A stretch of 64,000 bases of DNA from Saccharomycopsis fibuligera x Saccharomycopsis cf. fibuligera (taxonomy: Eukaryota; Ascomycota; Saccharomycetes; Ascoideales; Saccharomycopsidaceae), in the NCBI GenBank assembly GCA_001936135.1, contig CP012816.1, positions 4,027,501 through 4,091,500 of the forward strand, given 5' to 3'. Each line of letters opens with the position of its first letter. Within the stretch, counting starts at the first letter, position 1. Below are positions 61,486 to 64,000 of the stretch, one piece after another. The notes under the pieces are model-generated. The model worked only from the letters and a program-made list of their open reading frames with translations, had not been told where the DNA came from and searched no databases. The position numbers were made by a program, and so were the translations under genes.

Positions 61486-61773
61486 AATTATGCATATCAA
61501 ATCTTTTTTTTTTTAAAAAAAAAAATAAGTTTTAGACAATTATTCGTAGCACAAAATTTTCTTCGTTTGGCGTCCACTTGTTTTGGTTATGGCATATTTA
61601 TTGTTCATTCATTCTAATTTTTGATTGATCTGAATATTGTTTCTTTTCATAATTAGATATTTTTTTATAATAATTCTCTTCACTAGTTACTTACTTCATT
61701 ACTTACTTCACCACTTGCTAGTACTTCAAGGTTACTTTTCTTCCCTTCCTAACAGTCACAAATTAATCGCATC

Positions 61774-64000
61774 ATGACGTCTGTGCCCTCAGCTACAAAA
61801 CACAACATCAAGTCTGAAGAAAAAGAACGTAATACTAAAAGAGTGAAACTTGAAAGAAAGCAACCAGTTTCTGGTGCTCACTCATTGCCAGTATCAACGT
61901 TAGAAATTAATGATGCTGTACAAATTCACCACAAACAGAAAGACAAGCCGCATCACTTACTAGCAAAAACCGAGCCTTCGGCATTTGAAGAGCAACTAAA
62001 GTCAATGACAGAAGAAATCGAGTTAGCTAGTGATAAGCACACAGCTGACCAACAATGGCAAAGACCACCAGTCACTGTTGATCCAAAGAAAGATGACATA
62101 ACGTTTCAACAGCTAGATGGTGACGAACATTTTATTGGCAATAGCTCAGCCGTCAGATTCTATGGGGTTACTTCCGAAGGTAATTCTGTGCTTTGTAATG
62201 TGATTGGGTTCTTGCATTATTTTTACGTTCCTGCTCCACATGGCTTCAGAGAAGAACACATAAAACCATTTACCAAGTATTTGGAAGAAAACTATCTGTC
62301 TATATACAGTGTTGAAATAGCAAGTAAAGAGTCCATATGGGGTTACAATGGAAATCAAAAACTCCCCTTCTTAAAAGTAACGGTTTCAAATGCTAAAAAC
62401 ATTGCTAAGGTCAGATCCGCTTTTGAAAGAGGACATATTTCTTTTGGTGATTTTTTCCGTGGTGGCGACGGATTGATGACTTATGACAATATCAATTACT
62501 TGTTGAGAATGATGGTGGATCGTAAAATTACTGGTATGAGTTGGATAACGGTGCCGGCTCTGACATACTCCTTGGTGAGAGATTCAGACAGAGTTTCCAC
62601 TTGCCAAATTGAGCTTACTGTGCATTATACCAAATTGATCACCCATCCATCAGAAGGCCAATGGCTCAAGACTGCTCCGTTGCGTATCATGAGCTTTGAC
62701 ATCGAGTGTGCGGGGAGAAAAGGTATTTTCCCAGAGCCTGAAAAAGATTCAGTGATTCAGATTGCCAACGTGGTGCAGCAAAACGGCCACTCCAAACCAT
62801 TTATCAGAAATGTATTCACTATAAACACTTGTTCGCCGATTGTGGGGTCACAAGTGCTCGAACATGAAACCGAACAGGAAATGCTTTCCAGATGGAAAGA
62901 ATTTGTTGTGAAGGCTGATCCTGATGTTATAATTGGTTATAATACTACAAATTTCGATTTGCCATATTTGATCAACAGAGCTAAAGCTTTAAAGATGGAA
63001 AATTTTGCATATTTTGGAAGATTGAGAAATGTGAGACAGGAAGTTAAAGATTCTGTATTCAGCTCCAAGGCTTACGGTACCAGAGAATCTAAAGTGATTA
63101 ACATTGAAGGCAGAATGCAAATTGACTTGTTGCAATTCATTCAGAGAGAATTCAAGTTGAGATCATATACTCTTAACTCGGTGGCATCGCATTTTTTGCA
63201 TGAACAGAAAGAAGATGTACATCATTCGATCATTACTGATTTGCAAAACGGCGACAGCGAAACTAGAAGAAGACTTGCCGTGTACTGTTTGAAGGATGCT
63301 TACTTGCCGCTAAGACTTCTTGATAAACTAATGTGTTTGATTAATTATACGGAGATGGCCAGAGTAACTGGGGTGCCATTCAGTTACTTGCTTACCAGAG
63401 GACAACAAATTAAGGTCATTTCCCAGCTATTCAGAAAGTGCCTTGAACATGACTTGGTGATACCGAATCTTCCCAATCAAGGTGGGAGTGACGACCAATA
63501 TGAAGGTGCTACTGTCATTGAGCCAATCAGAGGATATTATGGCGTTCCTATTGCCACTTTGGATTTTGCGTCTTTGTATCCGTCTATAATGATGGCGCAT
63601 AATCTTTGTTATAGCACATTGTTAACCAAACAAGCAGTGAAAAATTTCAATTTGGTGAAGGATGTGGATTATGAGGAAACTCCTACTGGCGACTTATTTG
63701 TAAAAAATCAGAAGAGAAAAGGTATATTACCCGAAATTTTGCAAGAATTGTTAGCTGCAAGAAAGCAAGCGAAAAAGGATATGAAAAATGAACCAGATGA
63801 GTTTAAGAAAAGTGTGTTGAATGGTAGACAATTAGCATTGAAAATTTCTGCTAATTCTGTTTATGGTTTCACTGGTGCCACTATCGGCAAATTGCCATGT
63901 TTGCAAGTTTCTTCATCAGTTACTGGGTATGGTAGAAGAATGATTGAACAAGCTAAAGAGAAAGTTATGAGTACGTATAATATCAAAAACGGTTACAAAT
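61774..64000 (+). CDS. POL3: DNA polymerase delta catalytic subunit, N-terminal 742 codons (runs off window)
   Basis: Begins at the ATG at 61774, with a basic, disordered first about 100 residues, and stays open to the window end. B-family polymerase motifs in order: Exo [13 protein letters not shown] (Asp309/Glu311), Exo [14 protein letters not shown], Exo [15 protein letters not shown], Pol motif [12 protein letters not shown] (Asp597) and motif [21 protein letters not shown]. Motif C (YGDTDS) and the Cys-rich C-terminus lie beyond the window. Polymerase delta makes the lagging strand and proofreads; both nuclease and polymerase residues visible here are intact. The N-terminus is shorter than in S. 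cerevisiae. Confidence 0.98.
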   Translation, partial: MTSVPSATKHNIKSEEKERNTKRVKLERKQPVSGAHSLPVSTLEINDAVQIHHKQKDKPHHLLAKTEPSAFEEQLKSMTEEIELASDKHTADQQWQRPPVTVDPKKDDITFQQLDGDEHFIGNSSAVRFYGVTSEGNSVLCNVIGFLHYFYVPAPHGFREEHIKPFTKYLEENYLSIYSVEIASKESIWGYNGNQKLPFLKVTVSNAKNIAKVRSAFERGHISFGDFFRGGDGLMTYDNINYLLRMMVDRKITGMSWITVPALTYSLVRDSDRVSTCQIELTVHYTKLITHPSEGQWLKTAPLRIMSFDIECAGRKGIFPEPEKDSVIQIANVVQQNGHSKPFIRNVFTINTCSPIVGSQVLEHETEQEMLSRWKEFVVKADPDVIIGYNTTNFDLPYLINRAKALKMENFAYFGRLRNVRQEVKDSVFSSKAYGTRESKVINIEGRMQIDLLQFIQREFKLRSYTLNSVASHFLHEQKEDVHHSIITDLQNGDSETRRRLAVYCLKDAYLPLRLLDKLMCLINYTEMARVTGVPFSYLLTRGQQIKVISQLFRKCLEHDLVIPNLPNQGGSDDQYEGATVIEPIRGYYGVPIATLDFASLYPSIMMAHNLCYSTLLTKQAVKNFNLVKDVDYEETPTGDLFVKNQKRKGILPEILQELLAARKQAKKDMKNEPDEFKKSVLNGRQLALKISANSVYGFTGATIGKLPCLQVSSSVTGYGRRMIEQAKEKVMSTYNIKNGYK

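Larger units (their letters stand above)
58570..61773. other. 3.2 kb divergent intergenic region RAX2 / POL3
   Basis: Largest unexplained interval beside the repeat island. About 58.9-59.95 kb is richer in G+C, with a 219-codon plus-strand frame (59299-59958) of unlikely composition and a (TTTG)n run at 59724-59750. After that it is AT-rich with T tracts (60059-60073, 60371-60405). A minus frame of 87 codons (60946-61209) is weak. I recognised no structured RNA. Confidence 0.45.

Overview
The window is nuclear DNA of an ascomycete (budding) yeast. It is AT-rich, with mostly single-exon genes. Where introns occur they lie near the 5' end and have yeast signals (GTATGT-like donors, TACTAAC-like branch points). 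The proteins are orthologues of Saccharomyces/Candida genes. One in-frame CTG in the UCH37-type deubiquitinase falls where the family has Ser, and CTG is almost absent from that GC-rich gene. Together with genes lost from S. cerevisiae (MZT1, UCH37) this points to a CUG-Ser clade yeast (Debaryomycetaceae/Metschnikowiaceae). Leu read from CTG in standard-code translations should therefore be treated as probable Ser.

Layout. 0-14.3 kb: partial cytochrome c/c1 heme lyase (-), DUF676 lipase (-, intron), ARL1 (+), VPS25 (-), PRE7 (+, intron), ERD2 (-), a CENP-H/Mcm16-like kinetochore protein (+), RSM26 (-), a small basic ORF (-), AIM25 scramblase (+) and a secreted CREG-like protein (-). 14.9-17.6 kb: a large regulator with two FAR1/WRKY-GCM1 zinc fingers. 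17.6-21.7 kb: a 4.1 kb gene-poor island with a decayed LINE, nested solo-LTR fossils and an intron-bearing tRNA-Ile(AAU). 21.7-25.4 kb: AIM29, SLD7 and CKA2, each with a 5' intron. 25.4-27.4 kb: a second gene-poor patch with an inverted copy of the same LTR and an identical tRNA-Ile. 27.4-33 kb: PLP2 and an Inp2/vezatin-like protein. 33.2-39.3 kb: SOD1 (intron), a UCH37-type deubiquitinase and a large F-box/LRR protein, in a segment visibly richer in G+C upstream of about 37.3 kb. 40.4-49.3 kb: MZT1, a formate/nitrite-transporter-family protein and RKR1/LTN1. 49.9-58.6 kb: a small secreted protein of unknown function, ESF1 and RAX2. 58.6-61.8 kb: a 3.2 kb divergent intergenic region. 61.8 kb to the end: the N-terminal two thirds of POL3 (DNA polymerase delta).

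The genes are housekeeping genes with separate promoters, not an operon or pathway cluster. Regulation can be read in a few promoters: an Rpn4/PACE-like box before PRE7, adjacent PAC and RRPE-like boxes before ESF1, and an MluI cell-cycle box before POL3. I found no defence island, CRISPR array or convincing novel system. The least explained material is the repeat/tRNA island at 17.6-27.4 kb and the long divergent region at 58.6-61.8 kb.
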